A DNA stretch of 64,000 nucleotides from Magallana angulata (GCF_025612915.1 NC_069113.1:14703501-14767500), one strand, 5' to 3'; positions 1 to 11,325 are shown, counted from the first letter of the stretch. A program made the numbers and translations. Notes: a model not told the origin generated them from the letters alone.

Positions 1-1272
1 TCGATGAAATTAAATACAATTAAATTGTATGCACCTTTTTACTTATTATAACTTGGACTAGATGCAAATGGAGTTTTAATTAAATTTTTAATGTGTCTTC
101 ATTCCCTGCCATATCATAGAGCATGTGGGTGACGGATATAAGATAAGATATAATAAGCACGCGTGATAAACGTCGTATTCAGAGGGCTTATTTGAATAAA
201 AATAAAAATATTTTTGTTAATAATTTTATAAATTATATTGTTTCAGATTATATTTAGTGATTGCAAATGATAAAAACCACAAAAAATAATTTACAGCGAA
301 ACGCAGGGGTTTTTCTGCTTTTCGTGACGGAGTTTGGGTACTCGGGGATATATAAAATCGAATTAACCGTAAATTAATGACTATTTACAATGAAAAGTAC
401 ATTAAATATGAAAATATTTGGAAACAACTTACGTTTTTTGACAGAGTTCCCACTGATTTCAACTGATATTATTTGTCAGAAAATTCGTCTGCGTCCTTTT
501 GATTTCTGATACAGCGGAAAAAGGAAGTAGATGAGTATGCGCAAGCGTATAAAGGTTTTGATAAATAAAGGTCAAAACAGTTTGAAGGGACACAAATATT
601 CCGGATTTTAATCATTAAAAAAATCAAAGTCTTTCTACATAACATTGTTTATCTTTTAGGGATAAACTCGATTATATACTTTTCTCATAATCACCCATGC
701 GAAAGTGTTCGGAATGTTTTCTTTATCGTTGCTAAGTATGTGATAAATCAAGAGGTGCTCGAATGAAAGTTCACGAGACTTCACCGAGATTTGTTCAGTT
801 GTGAAATTTCGAGCGGAAGTATAAGTTAAAATGACAATAACATTCGCAGGGGTGATAATACCCTACTTAAAAATGCACAAAGTACCTATCGATGCCATTT
901 TGGATTTATTGAACACAGTCAATTCGGCAGGATTTTTGCTAATAACTAAGCTGTATTATTTTTGGCGCGTCTGATTGATCACCCAAAACCTTAGCTCACT
1001 ACCGATTAAACTAAAAAGGCAAAAGACATATCACCTCATTTTTAAATAAACATTTCTTCATTTTGCTGCCAATTTTGTAGAAACTGCTATAGAAAGGACA
1101 TAAGTTACAATTTGGAATATTCCTTTTTAATTGATGCATTTTCTGTTCGTCTTATTGAAATTTCTTCATATTTAAAACATAGAATAGAACCCCAGGCACC
1201 TAACGGAATTGCAGTGTTGTTGAAACAATTACAGAATTCGGTTTTTAAATATGAGCGCTTTCGAACAAAACA
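1..1272. other. AT-rich DNA, no gene seen
   Basis: No open frame of useful length, RNA gene or clear repeat was recognised. Part of it may be 3' sequence of the decayed transposon that begins at 1273. Confidence 0.5.
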
Positions 1273-2395
1273 TTAAAACAGCATACCACTTCGAAGTTTG
1301 GAGTCATAAATACTGCACCTTGTTAAAAAAGATTTACTCAAATGTATTGGCGACATGTTGAATTTGCTGGTTTTAGAAGGAACTAGTGTGTGAGGCTGAT
1401 TACAAGCAGAGTCCAAAAACCATAAAACAGAAGCAACATGGGCACAGCATCCGTCGGTTCTAGCACCTACTTTGCTTTCGCAGTACAAGCCATATATAGG
1501 ACTACTCTCTGAATTTGATCCTTCTCAATCCAACACTTGCATTTTTTTAAGATACATGGCGAAATTGTATTTTAACATGTATAAAGTTTAAAAGATTTTC
1601 ATTCCGATTCACAGAAAACTCGTAACTACCCTGCGCGCTTATATGTTCATTTACATAATTAACTGCCTGTTTCAACTGATATATGCTAAAAGTAATGTCT
1701 TTTTAGTATTGTCCTGATAAGACAGGGAAGTCTAATCTGACATCTGATGCTCTTGCATTAAGCTTAACCCAGTTTTCTTTCTTTGTAATTTTAATATTTG
1801 ACACTTTTTCCATAACATGATTTGGTTTAGATTTCATAAGTAGCATTTGTTGGGGTAGCTGTTTGCCTTATGGTTTATCAGAAACAAGAAGTTGTCTTTA
1901 AGCATTTGTTAAGGCTGCAACAATTTTGACATAGACTTCGATGAATGGTAGTTGTGCATTTGTGACAACGTGCACTGGAGAGAAATCTCTAACGTTTTAA
2001 TTAACTGTTACCAGATTCTACCACCCAACGAGGTTTTGTAACAAGCCTGGAGCTACTGGCTTCCTCTGTTGTACACTGTTTCGTCGTTTTGTTCAGAAAT
2101 GCTGGCATCTCACACTGAAAATCAAAGTCAGTTATTGTTTCAACTACCTCGCGAAACCACGGTCAAGAATAAATATGTCATTTTCATTTAGCCAGTCGAC
2201 TATTTATTCCGCATTAGATATTTAACATATTTTTCAAAATGCGTGCATCGCTATATTTGCCATTTACAAATAATAATAATGACCACTTCACACTTACTAT
2301 ATAGCCACCAGTGCTAGTGATCATCCTAGGTTTTATGAAAGAAAGACCTTTGTGCATAGAGAAACATGTCCACATGTCCATAGGAACTATATATA
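1273..2395 (-). pseudogene. decayed DDE transposase, C-terminal part with SWIM-like motif
   Basis: On the minus strand, short frames read in order like a DDE_Tnp_4-type transposase. First comes a segment with SMHKGLSFIKPRM and STGGYIVSV, followed by DARILKNML (about 2395-2214). Then a segment with WLNENDIFILD (2205-2160) is followed by one with RWVVES (near 2010). Last is a tail with GARTDGCCAHVASVLWF (about 1480-1410), a Cys/His arrangement like a SWIM zinc finger. The frame is interrupted several times, so this is a fossil of a plain DNA transposon. The upstream part of the same protein, with the first catalytic Asp segment (AILVLDGT), lies at 4890-5230, on the far side of the Penelope-like element. 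Family assignment rests on motif recognition by eye. Confidence 0.6.
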
Positions 2396-4499
2396 TATAT
2401 ATATAAAGGAATTCTTTCAAAACTCAGCAGATGAGGATGAATCATTTGTTCGTAATAAAAAAGGCTTTAGACCCCCTCATAACAGGGACAAACATCTGGA
2501 GGAATACATCACGTGTCTTAAATCATCTGCAATCTCAAACAATGGAGAAACAAAAATAAATAATAATTTACCCGTATCTCAACAACATGCTATCAACAAC
2601 TTACAACGGGATTCAACAATAATTATAAAAGAAGCCGACAAAGGAGGCGCAGTAGTTATTATGGATAAACTCCATTATAGAGAAATGGTGTTGAACGAAC
2701 TAACTAATTCAAGTTTTTATCGTAAATTATCAACAAACGAGGATCGACACACAATGCTGAGAGTGGAGAAACTTATTAAAAAACATGCCGAAAACCTGAC
2801 TAAAAATGAAATTGATTACTTGACAAACTTTGAGGTAAAATCCAGTAACTTCTATGGATTGCCCAAAATTCACAAATCTAAGGAAATCCAAGACGCGGTA
2901 AAAAATTGTGCTGATATATATATTAAAATACCTCAACCAACCGACTTGAAAATTCGTCCTATTGTCGCTGGACCAGCATCAAGCACTCAAAGACTAAGTA
3001 ACTTACTGGACATTATACTGAAACCTCTTTGTGAATTATTACCTAGTTACGTCAGAGATGATATGGATTTTCTGAACTATATTCCTAAAAGTGTTGATCC
3101 TAAAACAATTCTCGTCAGCTTCGATGTTATAAGTCTTTATACTAACATCCCACATACATTAGGACTAGAGGCCATAAATTACTGGATAGACAGACATCCA
3201 AACACTCTAAATACTCGGTTCTCAAAAGAATTCATACTTGAAGGACTAAAATTAGTTCTGGAAAATAACCACTTTCACTTTGACGAGGAATTCTTTTTAC
3301 AAACAAAAGGTACCGCTATGGGGACTAAAGTTGCGCCCACATATGCTACGTTAGTAATGGGGTATTTAGAAAATACACTTTTTGAAAGAACATCAGAAGT
3401 GTTTGATGCCGAACTTAGTACCTATATAGGATCCAATTGGAAACGCTATCTTGACGACTGTTTCATTTTCTGGACTAAAGGGGAAGACGACTTAGAGAAA
3501 TTTCATTCTTTACTAAATACTTTAAATGAATCAATACAATTTACGATGGAGAAGAGTGACAAGGAACTTCCATTTTTAGATCTACGTATTATAAAAAATG
3601 GGTCATGTATAACAACGGATTTATACTGTAAGCCCACGGACACACACCAATATCTGGATTTTAGATCATGCCACCCTTCCCACACAAAACGCAATATTCC
3701 GTTTAACTTAGCACGGAGAATTTGTACAATTATCACAGACAAAACCTTACGATCTAAACGTCTGGAAGAATTAAAAATATTTCTGCAACGTCAGAGATAC
3801 CCGAAAAATTTAATCAACGCTGGAGTAAAAAGAGCGACACAAATTCCATTACATGTTCTACGTAATCCTCGCCGGTCTTCTAATAATCGCAACAACGACG
3901 GGAAACTTGCTTTTGTTGTGACCCACAATCCAAGGAACAGAAATATTCTAACAGACGCAAAACGACTTTACCCTATATTAGAACAGTCAAAAAATATGAA
4001 GAAATTATTACAATCCGAGGACATAATCAGTAGCCAACGACAAGCACCAAATCTTAAACACATATTGACCAAGGCCCGATTTACAATGCAGGAGGAAATT
4101 CCATCTGTGAAAAAATGCGGCGACCCGAGATGTGGTACATGTGCCTACATAGAAGAAGGAAATACAATTCTACTAAAATCTGGGATGGAAATTCGGGCCA
4201 ATTCGTCGATGAACTGTAAATCGGAAAATGTTATTTATTGTGCTATTTGCCCAACATGCAAAGAATTTTATATTGGACAGACGGGGAAACTAAACGCGCG
4301 TGTTCGTGTCCACAAGCAACAGATTAAAGACCCGAGTGTTCGTAATACTCCATGCTGTGAACATTTTGCTGAATGCGGCCAGGGAAAATTTACCCTATTC
4401 CCATTTTATAAACTTCCAAATGAAAATGAAATACTGCGCTTAGCCAAGGAAGACCACTTTATTAAATTATTTAAACCAAAACTTAATCGCACCCAGTGA
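2352..4499 (+). CDS. Penelope-like reverse transcriptase / GIY-YIG endonuclease
   Basis: This open frame has 715 codons. The first 18 or so residues read through host sequence and the (TA)n tract, so element-derived protein probably starts near residue 19. Visible motifs, in order: IIIKEADKGGAVVIMDK (residues 90-106), LKIRPIVAGPASS, the A-motif SFDVISLYTNIP, the B-motif QTKGTAMGTKVAPTYA, the catalytic RYLDD (about 365-369), and LPFLDLRI. A Cys-rich stretch (CGDPRCGTC, about 595) precedes the GIY-YIG domain (VIYCAICPTC, then FYIGQTGKLNARVRVH, about 629-655, and a late Glu/Asn segment). Penelope-like proteins with this order copy RNA into nicked DNA. An intact frame suggests recent insertion, but the N-terminus is short for the family, so this copy is probably not autonomous. 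Confidence in the family is high. Confidence 0.88.
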   Translation: MHRETCPHVHRNYIYIYIKEFFQNSADEDESFVRNKKGFRPPHNRDKHLEEYITCLKSSAISNNGETKINNNLPVSQQHAINNLQRDSTIIIKEADKGGAVVIMDKLHYREMVLNELTNSSFYRKLSTNEDRHTMLRVEKLIKKHAENLTKNEIDYLTNFEVKSSNFYGLPKIHKSKEIQDAVKNCADIYIKIPQPTDLKIRPIVAGPASSTQRLSNLLDIILKPLCELLPSYVRDDMDFLNYIPKSVDPKTILVSFDVISLYTNIPHTLGLEAINYWIDRHPNTLNTRFSKEFILEGLKLVLENNHFHFDEEFFLQTKGTAMGTKVAPTYATLVMGYLENTLFERTSEVFDAELSTYIGSNWKRYLDDCFIFWTKGEDDLEKFHSLLNTLNESIQFTMEKSDKELPFLDLRIIKNGSCITTDLYCKPTDTHQYLDFRSCHPSHTKRNIPFNLARRICTIITDKTLRSKRLEELKIFLQRQRYPKNLINAGVKRATQIPLHVLRNPRRSSNNRNNDGKLAFVVTHNPRNRNILTDAKRLYPILEQSKNMKKLLQSEDIISSQRQAPNLKHILTKARFTMQEEIPSVKKCGDPRCGTCAYIEEGNTILLKSGMEIRANSSMNCKSENVIYCAICPTCKEFYIGQTGKLNARVRVHKQQIKDPSVRNTPCCEHFAECGQGKFTLFPFYKLPNENEILRLAKEDHFIKLFKPKLNRTQ

Positions 4500-4820
4500 A
4501 CAATTTATTATATGCATGTGATATAATTGAATCATTTGTTATATTTGCGATTATTATTTTTTTAGCGCCTTTTTGCTCTGTGACTCTAACTTTCCGCTAC
4601 TTTAACGTTATTATGACGTCACAATGAACTTTTGCTTATTGACGTTACTACGTTACATATTAGTCATTTGTACACAACTGCCTGAAGAGCCAGGAATGGC
4701 GAAAACGTTTGCGGTTAATAGGATCAATTTGTGATTTTATTCTGGATATTTATCATTTTTAAATTATTTAAAACTGTGCCGATTTATTTTTTATTTTTTA
4801 TTTTTTGTTGTATTGGGAAA
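2387..4820 (+). mobile_element. Penelope-like retroelement with GIY-YIG endonuclease, 5'-truncated
   Basis: A single long open frame with Penelope-type reverse transcriptase motifs and a C-terminal GIY-YIG domain is followed by a roughly 240-bp tail containing a hammerhead-like fold. The 5' edge falls at a (TA)n tract (2387-2405) and the 3' edge at a (TA)n(CA)n tract (4821-4896). On either side, minus-strand sequence belongs to one interrupted transposase, so the element inserted into that older transposon. The missing N-terminus fits the common 5' truncation of retroelements. No flanking pseudo-LTR was recognised. The exact ends are uncertain because both are simple repeats. Confidence 0.8.
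4665..4735 (+). ncRNA. hammerhead-ribozyme-like fold in Penelope tail
   Basis: CTGAAGA (4682-4688) matches the conserved CUGANGA core. A perfect 4-bp stem II (GCCA/TGGC, loop GGAA, 4689-4700) follows, then GAAA (4701-4704). A short stem III (AAC/GTT, 4704-4706 with 4714-4716) precedes TA, a permitted cleavage context. Distal stem I pairing is weak (CACAA 4673-4677 with TTGTG 4729-4733). Hammerheads are known in the terminal repeats of Penelope-like elements. The poor stem I means activity is doubtful here. Confidence 0.45.
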
Positions 4821-4821
4821 T

Positions 4822-4885
<64 letters not shown>

Positions 4886-4896
4886 CACACACACAC
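4821..4896. repeat. (TA)n(CA)n microsatellite
   Basis: TA repeats (4822-4840) pass directly into CA repeats (4841-4880), then a short interruption and more CA. It marks the 3' edge of the Penelope-like element and the junction with the interrupted transposase. Confidence 0.95.
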
Positions 4897-5230
4897 TGGT
4901 GCCGTCCAATACAAGAATGGCTGTATCTTCTATCTTTCCAGTCAGAACAAAAGGTTCTTGTGCAAAGACACTAACGTGATTCTCGATGATTTGGAGACTT
5001 GAGATACCAGTATGGTAAAATCCTAGATATAAAGGTACATTATAAGACAAAAGCTTTCCTAGCTGAAGCAACAATTTTAGAAACTATTGTAGTTAAGCCG
5101 AACAAAGTTGCAAAAACAAAACGGGACGATCCTGTAAGTAATTTTGTGAATAAAAGACCACTGGCCTCTCGAGTAAATAGAACTGTAGATGGGAGAAAAG
5201 ATGAAAGACAACTTACCATATTTTGAACCC
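4890..5230 (-). pseudogene. decayed DDE transposase, N-terminal part
   Basis: On the minus strand this encodes a segment resembling the helix-turn-helix region upstream of a DDE_Tnp_4 core (GLLFTKLLTG and KIVASAREAL in one frame). A second segment has NVPLYLGFYH, then TAILVLDGTSV, where the Asp of LDGT is the expected first catalytic acid. The reading frame changes between the segments. The protein continues at 2395 and below, beyond the Penelope-like insertion. Confidence 0.55.
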
Positions 5231-5692
5231 AAAAATCTAGTTCTGTCTACAATTTCAATGATATATTTCCGAAAAAAAATTTGATACAAAAGCATTGAGA
5301 AGTGAGATACCTTAATAAATTTTTAAAAAAAAATTATGCTAGACCATCAAACTTAATCAGTAATCATGAAAATTAATTTTTTAGGACCAATATCAGTCAG
5401 AGCAAGAAACTCCTATTTTGGAGACCAATACCCTTCATTATTTTTTTAAGAAACTGTGAACGGATTGTATTTGTTAAATTTCTCAAATAACAATTCAAAT
5501 TGTGCTTGACTTTCCAGAGAGACCTTTAATATGCTTAGCTGTTATGATCTAATATTTATGTTTATGTCATTAATAACTTGTTCTCTTTTTATGTTTATGT
5601 CATTACTAAATTATAGTTCTTTTTGTCATAAATCATAAACAAAGTAGAAATTTAATATAAGATTGTTAAAAACATCTAATCTAGGATTGCCC
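5231..5692. other. intergenic, nothing recognised
   Basis: AT-rich sequence between the transposase remnant and the TTAA terminus at 5693. No gene or repeat was recognised. Confidence 0.4.
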
Positions 5693-7004
5693 TTAACCCT
5701 CTGGCTGCGACGTTATTGAACAGAAAACTTTACGTCACTGCGACATTAAAAACGACGTCATGAGTTTTTGACGTTTTTACGCGGAATTTTCTCAAAGTTC
5801 AAGGAATATAACAAGTGCGCGTCTTATTTCCAAGTGCGGATTTCAAAGCCGTAATTTTTTTACTTGTCTTTTCCACTAATTTTCCCAAGATTTCATGACT
5901 GTATCCTTGGATTTATTGCAGTTGCCCAGAAGCAGAAGCAACATATGTTTGATACATAATAATAAAAGATCATAAATGCACGTGAGGCTTAATAATTATA
6001 TAAACTTACAGTATTTTCAAATTTAATAAAAGTAGTATTAGGTTACAATTAAAAGAAGATCAGAAAAGGATGACTGGGCTGATCGCCGCATTTTGGGTCC
6101 TTTTTCGGTCATTCTTGTTGCGTTAATTCTTTCTTTAAAAGTTTGGTGAAATTCCAATAGAAATTTATTGTCATAATGGTTTTAAACTGTGTTGCAATAA
6201 ATTAAATCTTTTTTTCCCTCTTACTGGTCTGCAAATATCTGGGATTTAGACTTGTTTGCCTTTGATTGAATAGAAGATTCATAAATATGCATAAAGGGTG
6301 GAACTTATATTGTGATGAGTGGTCTAAAATTAGAGTAGCGGTACTATAATCACACGTTACATTGACTTAGAAATCACGTGGTGAATAATACATTGTAACT
6401 GGTCAGAGTATACCGTTTACAACAGAGAACGCGAGCACAAGAAGAAACAGTTTTTCAATATTCACTGTGATCATTACATATAAAGCGGACCGTTTTTTAT
6501 ATTGTTAGAAAATAAAACTTTGTTTTTGATAAGATATTTGGTTATAGTAAAAAAATATTTTTTTTAATTAAAAAGGTATCGTGTAGCACAATTGAAAATT
6601 GAATTATTCTTACCTTTGAAGTAGCGGAATCGGACCAAATTATCAAATCTTATTTGGAGTGTATTGTTTGAAATTGCTTGAAAATTACAAGTAACGATTG
6701 ATATGATAAATGGAACATTATAATTGAACATTTTTAGGATATACATGTATCACTCCCAAACGTTCTCCAATCCCCAAATATGATGAAGATTTTGATAAAT
6801 TTTTGCAACTTTATTCAATCGGCAGTTTAAAATAAAATTTGACCATTATTAGTTCTAAAATCGGACGGACAAAATCTTTTGAATTTATTGATAAAAAAGA
6901 CTATGAATGTGAATGAAATATCATGTATAAACTTGGGTGCATTTTCTTAGAATGAAAAATCCAACGTAAGCCACAAACATTACCTTAACAGAACACAGTG
7001 CCCA

Positions 7005-7087
7005 TCTTTCAAAGTCAAGGGTTTCTGATCCGCTAGATCCGCTTCTCACAAAGAGGCAGAGCGGATCAGAAACCTTTGACTTGGGAA
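7005..7087. repeat. inverted repeat flanked by 11-bp direct repeats
   Basis: The arms at 7011-7034 and 7060-7082 share TTTCTGATCCGCT and its complement, with one or two mismatches and a loop of about 25 bases. The block is bracketed by AACACAGTGCC at 6992-7002 and 7090-7100, like a target duplication around a tiny foldback insertion. Confidence 0.6.
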
Positions 7088-8136
7088 GAAACACAGTGCC
7101 TAGCGTAGATAAACAGCTTTTTGAAATTTAATTTCTTCACCTTTTTGGTTTTGGTTTTGACTTCCGACACGTTGTTGGATCTACTTAGTATATCAGGTCA
7201 TCATCATCTGGCAATTTGTCGGACAAGCAGGATCACCCATCTTGTTCACAAGATTAATATTGACTAAAAACATATTGATAGCTCAGTTTTTTGCATGGGA
7301 ATTACATGACGCTGCGATATTTTAAACAAATATATATAGAAAAATAATCAAACATCCCTAAAAACTATTCACTTTACGTTTTATCAAAATTTAAGCCCAA
7401 TGCTTCATGGTTTCGTATATATATTATATTTCGTTTCATATTAGCGGTGGAAATCTTCGGATTCTGGTGTTTTCTATTTGATTCTTGTATTTACATGAAC
7501 ATAACTAGATAGATGTAAAATTGTTTTTGATGGATATTTAGGTATTAAAAAAATGTTCATCAATAATTGTATTGAAAAGCGTGGACATATGTGTAGCTGT
7601 TTTCTATTACCATAGCATAGCGTCAATATGGGACTTTATATATATATACTTTATATACAGTATCAACACAGATCGTTTCGTACATGGAATAAGTCTGCGC
7701 AGTGAACCCGATAATCCTTACCGAAAACTATGAATAGATTATAAGACAACTGTCTTTTATATGCAAGAACATAATATGTTTATACATGTACAATAACTGT
7801 ATGTTTTTGATGAGGCATTTTTGTCTTTGACAAAGTATTTTAGATGTATCTTTATACATTTGTTGAAGAACAATAATGAGATATTCTCAAGCATGTAAAC
7901 AAAAGATTCTTAGAAAATATACTAAATACGATATCATTTCTTGTTGTATCAACCAATTTGTCTTTGTATGAGTTTTTTAGAAGGGGGGGGGGTGGTGGTT
8001 ACATGTATATATATCTAGATCAAAGTGCATTACATATCACTCTTAGAATTCCGCATGGCTGCATCTCATCAGAGACAGATTCAGATCACAAAAACAATAA
8101 GGGTCTACAACTACGATTCCCCATTCAGAGAAAATT

Positions 8137-8137
<1 letters not shown>

Positions 8138-8184
<47 letters not shown>

Positions 8185-8210
8185 AAAGGAGAAAGAGAGA
8201 GAGAGAGAGA
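8138..8210. repeat. (GA)n microsatellite
   Basis: GA repeats with one interruption near 8178-8195. Confidence 0.95.
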
Positions 8211-11200
8211 ATTCGCAGCCCCTTAATTTATTAGAATATACCAATTGTTTACCGTCCATATCATTTCTTTGGCATTGTGCATTTTTTATGTACATCCTTT
8301 CCTTTTAATTACATTTATGCAACTGTTACAGTAACACAGTAATCAAATGTAGGTTTTTCCAAGTATAAATCTTTATTCTTGATAATTTCTTAATTTTACT
8401 GGACTTATGCATGTAGTGTTATACTGTGAAAAATACTGGCTTATTTAATCTTGTTAAAGGATATAGTGTCTGATATCTGGCTAAAAAACCCCTTTAAAAT
8501 CAAATGTTTCGAAACATAGTAACATCTTATTTCGCCGTGTATATATAGTATATAAAGTATCTACTAATAGCGATTTGTCAGCTCGTCTTTGTTTTTTTAA
8601 GACAATCTTATTAAGTCTCAGATTTACTTAAAATTGTTGGGTTTTTTTTCTACATGAAATACGTCTTTTGTACTTTCGTTCATGTGTGCTTGCTATGGCT
8701 GTTTCATGCACCACGATCGTTTGATGTCATGATGAAAACTTGCATTGCCCTTCTATTAGGTTCAAAAATTATATTGTACGTAAACTACGACAACTAAATT
8801 AAACACACCGGAATACTTTAATTTCCAACTACATGTGTATATGTCATTTAAATATTTGTAGATGTTTATTATTATCGAATTTAAAGATGTATTTTCGTTA
8901 ATTATTTTTTAAATCTTAGGGTTAAGCACTGGACTAGTATAATAGGTATAGCACTAGCACATATAATGATGTCCTTTATATGGTAATTATATAATTGAAG
9001 AAGTTGCTTGCAAAATGTTAATCACATTTCAAACATCAACGTATGTGATCAATTGTGAAAGTAAACCTTTCAAGAAATAAATTATATTCGTAATAAATCA
9101 ATACCTTGATTTTGATTTTACTTTGTTGACATTTGTTAAAAAAACACCACTGCTGCAAATTTAATGAGTACATTTCCAGTGAGAATTTGTAAGCATTTAT
9201 TGTGTATTCAAGGGAGCCTAGCGTGCTTTATATATACGGTCAAATTGATGATAGTCGTTTAATTTTTTACTAAAGTAATATCTAAAAAAGAATACGTAGA
9301 TTTAATGACACCTCCCCCCTCTTCAAACAAGTTTTTTCTCAAAAATTTTCAAATTAATTTTGAAAGTTGTGCTTTATATCAAAAGTGGATGAATGTACAT
9401 AATTGTTCGAGTATGTGTACGTGTAGGAGTATCTACGTACAAATAAACCATCACAAAATCATTGCATGACGGCCAAGACGACCCCAATAATACATGTGTT
9501 TGTATATATGGTTAGTATGTTTGAAAATTTCTACAAGACATAATTCATGTCAGAAAGAATCGATGATGGATCGATTTCTCCATTTATTCCCTTCAAAACT
9601 TCAGGTACTATTAGACTGCAAATTCATCGTGATAGTTTGGTAGTTCATTCAGTTCTTACAATTGATTCTAGCAAAATTTATATCAGACTTCTACCAGGGT
9701 TTCAGATACATACATGTACTTTTAGAAAATCTTAGATAGGGAAACTTCGAGTACGGCACTAAAGAGTCCATATTTCTGAAAACGATCTGATGACTTGCAA
9801 ATACCGCTAGTCAACATGGAAAACCATACTCTGCATTTTGTTTCACGGCATGCATTCGGATATCGGTAATTTGCGTAATAATAAAATTATAATGTACTCT
9901 TACAATTTACGAGAAACTGCATGTATCATTTATTGTTTTTTTTTTATTCAGATGAAGATCCGGGATGGGGGGGGGGGGGGGAGTAATGACGACTGAATAA
10001 TTCATTTTTCATTTTTTTTTCTTGGTTTGTATAATGTTTTCATACTCATAACCGGAATAATTGAAAAGGAGAACGAAATGTATAGGTATGATATACTTTA
10101 AACTTTCTTATTTTCGTGCGACTCCGTTTCACGAGAATCGCAAGAAGCTCAAAGTTGCAAATATATATCAGCTCAAACCAGTCTTTATTTTTATTTCACA
10201 TTTGTCTGATATAATCCACATTAAATGCTGCAGGAGTCTCAGAGATGATAACCGCAATAAAGTTAAAGCAATACGAGCTGCATTTTTTAGAATTGTATTT
10301 TGCTGTAAAAAGATGCTAGTGCATATATAACTTACATGTAAACTTTTATGATAAATACGGTTTGAAAAAAACCATTCATTTTTGTCAGAGGAAATATTTC
10401 TCTTCTAAGGAATATATAGCAAATCAATTTTTGTACAGGACGACAATAAATCAGTTATGCTCAAAAGCTTCTTAACGGCCTTTTCACACCAAAAATTTAA
10501 AAACCATGATATTTTTATGTCATTTTAGTAGAAAATAAGATATTCTCGCAAAAAAAAAAATATCAACATGAAAATTGCAACTCTTATTGCTTTAACACTC
10601 ATTACTTACGACATCAAGTCGTCGTGAGTTACTGTATCTTAAGCGTATTTTCAAAATTTTTGCTAAAAAATTCGATAATTTTTATTAACTATAACAAAAG
10701 GTTGATGTTTCTAAAAATTAAAATCAATCTATATAGTAAAAATCGAGTAAAAATGATATAAAATCTATTGAAAATGAAAGGGAGAAGTGACTTTACGTTC
10801 ATGACGTCGTGAAGGACATATATATGTCCCTCTCGCAGCCAGCGGTAAAAGGACATATATGTCCCTGCCGCAGTCAGAGGGTTAAATTTCTCAAATTTGA
10901 TCTGGAATAACAAGTTAAGCAATACAAACATCATTATCAAAGGTGAAAGTTAAAATAAGGGAGTGCCAGTATACCCAATAAATAATAAAAAGAAGAAATA
11001 GCTAGTTCATACTGAATTCTTTTTATTGACTGAATGGGCCATGGCCGTTTAAGTGAGGGAGCCGAGGCATCAATATATAGCCTTGTATGGCATCCCTAAA
11101 AATGCAAAAATGGTGAACCCTGGGAACAGATGTTCACAATTACATATTGTCAAGATAAGCACATATTAGTTATAACCAAGTCCAATGATACTACTCGTAA

Positions 11201-11232
11201 GCCTAAAAGCCGTATCCACACTTTGAGGCGTC

Positions 11233-11325
11233 TCAGACTTTGGTGAAGAAGATGCAAAAAACGGCCATGACGATGGGATTGATGAAGACAGTACATTTAC
11301 TCAGCAAGATCAAAAGCAACACAAC
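11233..11325 (-). CDS. orphan terminal exon resembling opsin TM7
   Basis: A strong acceptor (TTGTTGTATTTACAG) is followed in phase 0 by 30 hydrophobic-rich codons and TGA. The peptide contains LLSKCTVFINPIVMAVF. A Lys six residues before an Asn-Pro is the spacing of the retinal-binding lysine and the NPxxY region in opsin helix 7, although the Tyr is not conserved. AATAAA on this strand lies about 210 bases downstream (near 11026), as expected for a last exon. No upstream exons were found on the minus strand in the next few kb. It may be the end of a gene with very long introns, or a remnant. The opsin assignment is inference from one short exon. Confidence 0.35.
   Translation of the reverse strand, partial: VVLLLILLSKCTVFINPIVMAVFCIFFTKV

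Larger units (their letters stand above)
5693..10884. mobile_element. candidate piggyBac-like element, no transposase visible
   Basis: The left end reads TTAACCCTCTGGCTGCG (5693-5709). The right end, on the opposite strand, reads TTAACCCTCTGACTGCG (10884-10868). TTAA flanks plus a short terminal inverted repeat starting CCC are the hallmark of piggyBac-type transposons. A second inverted match, ACGACGTCATGA, lies inside each end (5752-5763 and 10810-10799). Near the right end the palindrome GGACATATATGTCC occurs twice (about 10814-10864). The 5.2-kb interior has no long open frame on either strand and holds only simple repeats. It could be a non-autonomous or decayed element, or two solo ends of one family that happen to face each other. 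Confidence 0.5.
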
